A stretch of 64,000 nt of DNA. Source: Intestinibacillus sp. Marseille-P6563. GTDB taxonomy: Bacteria; Bacillota; Clostridia; Oscillospirales; Butyricicoccaceae. Each line of letters starts with the position of its first letter. The first letter of the stretch is position 1. This document shows positions 63,937 through 64,000 of the stretch, in pieces. Both the position numbers and the translations under genes were made by a program. Where the stretch lies: positions 1,487,629 through 1,551,628 of the forward strand of contig NZ_UWOD01000001.1 of NCBI RefSeq assembly GCF_900604335.1, in the 5' to 3' direction. Below the pieces are notes generated by a model, which worked only from the letters and a program-made list of their open reading frames with translations, was not told the origin of the DNA and ran no database searches.

Positions 63937-64000
63937 GTATTTTTCGATCATTTTTTAATATTTTCATAACTTTTTAGCCAACTGTAAAATTTCGTATTTT

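Overview
The window is a GC-rich Clostridia (Firmicutes) chromosome, probably an Oscillospiraceae or Butyricicoccaceae-like gut anaerobe. I infer this from stand-alone AICAR transformylase next to purD, consensus Shine-Dalgarno sequences, and the style of the mobile genes. The core flanks are 1-3.6 kb (purine genes, a small membrane protein, a hypothetical) and about 57.8-64 kb (ECF sigma plus likely anti-sigma, a hybrid kinase/Hpt/HD-GYP-like phosphorelay, two tRNA-Ser). Everything between looks like accreted mobile DNA.

Element A, about 3.6-40.6 kb, is a Tn1549/CD1105-1118-like integrative conjugative element (ICE). It starts with a large serine recombinase on the minus strand and an XRE/ImmA-type switch with matching operators. 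It then carries a sigma-like gene, a structured non-coding segment, a DinG-type helicase, a toprim primase-like gene, an S-layer-anchored surface protein and SSB. A long, tightly overlapped accessory operon follows: ParB-like, ParM/ParR-like, C5 and DPPY DNA methyltransferases, amidoligase plus gamma-glutamylcyclotransferase, SAM synthetase, a PAPS-reductase-like protein, DUF3846, Api92-like and DUF4406. After a hairpin-rich oriT candidate come MobC/MobA, PcfB, a serine-less resolvase-like protein, the coupling protein, Maff2, TrbL/VirB6, PrgI, VirB4 and a P60 hydrolase. The usual genes after P60 (DUF4315, DUF4366, topoisomerase) are absent.

The 40.6-48.2 kb block is largely AT-rich and read on the minus strand. 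It holds a WYL regulator, a DtxR-like regulator, an ABC exporter with a deleted partner, a HAAS/PadR pair with a long operator palindrome, a Cfr-type 23S rRNA methyltransferase, and the last two thirds of an Lsa-type ABC-F gene. From 48.2 to 50.8 kb lies a phage lysis cassette and a tail-protein fragment fused to a truncated IS1182 transposase (50.8-52.0 kb). Element B (52.1 to about 55.9 kb) has its own sigma-like gene, structured segment and serine recombinase. An AT-rich remnant (56-57.7 kb) holds a collapsed nickel/peptide-type ABC operon with an AraC regulator.

The two most unusual signals are these. (1) A two-copy structured motif, at 7924-7978 and 52619-52677, has identical internal-loop sequences and compensatory changes in its stems; each copy follows a sigma-like gene. 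(2) At least six genes of element A have strong Shine-Dalgarno sequences but ACG, ATA, ATC or CTG where the start codon should be. A 34-bp perfect palindrome inside the parB-like gene is also notable. Exact att sites could not be fixed by eye.
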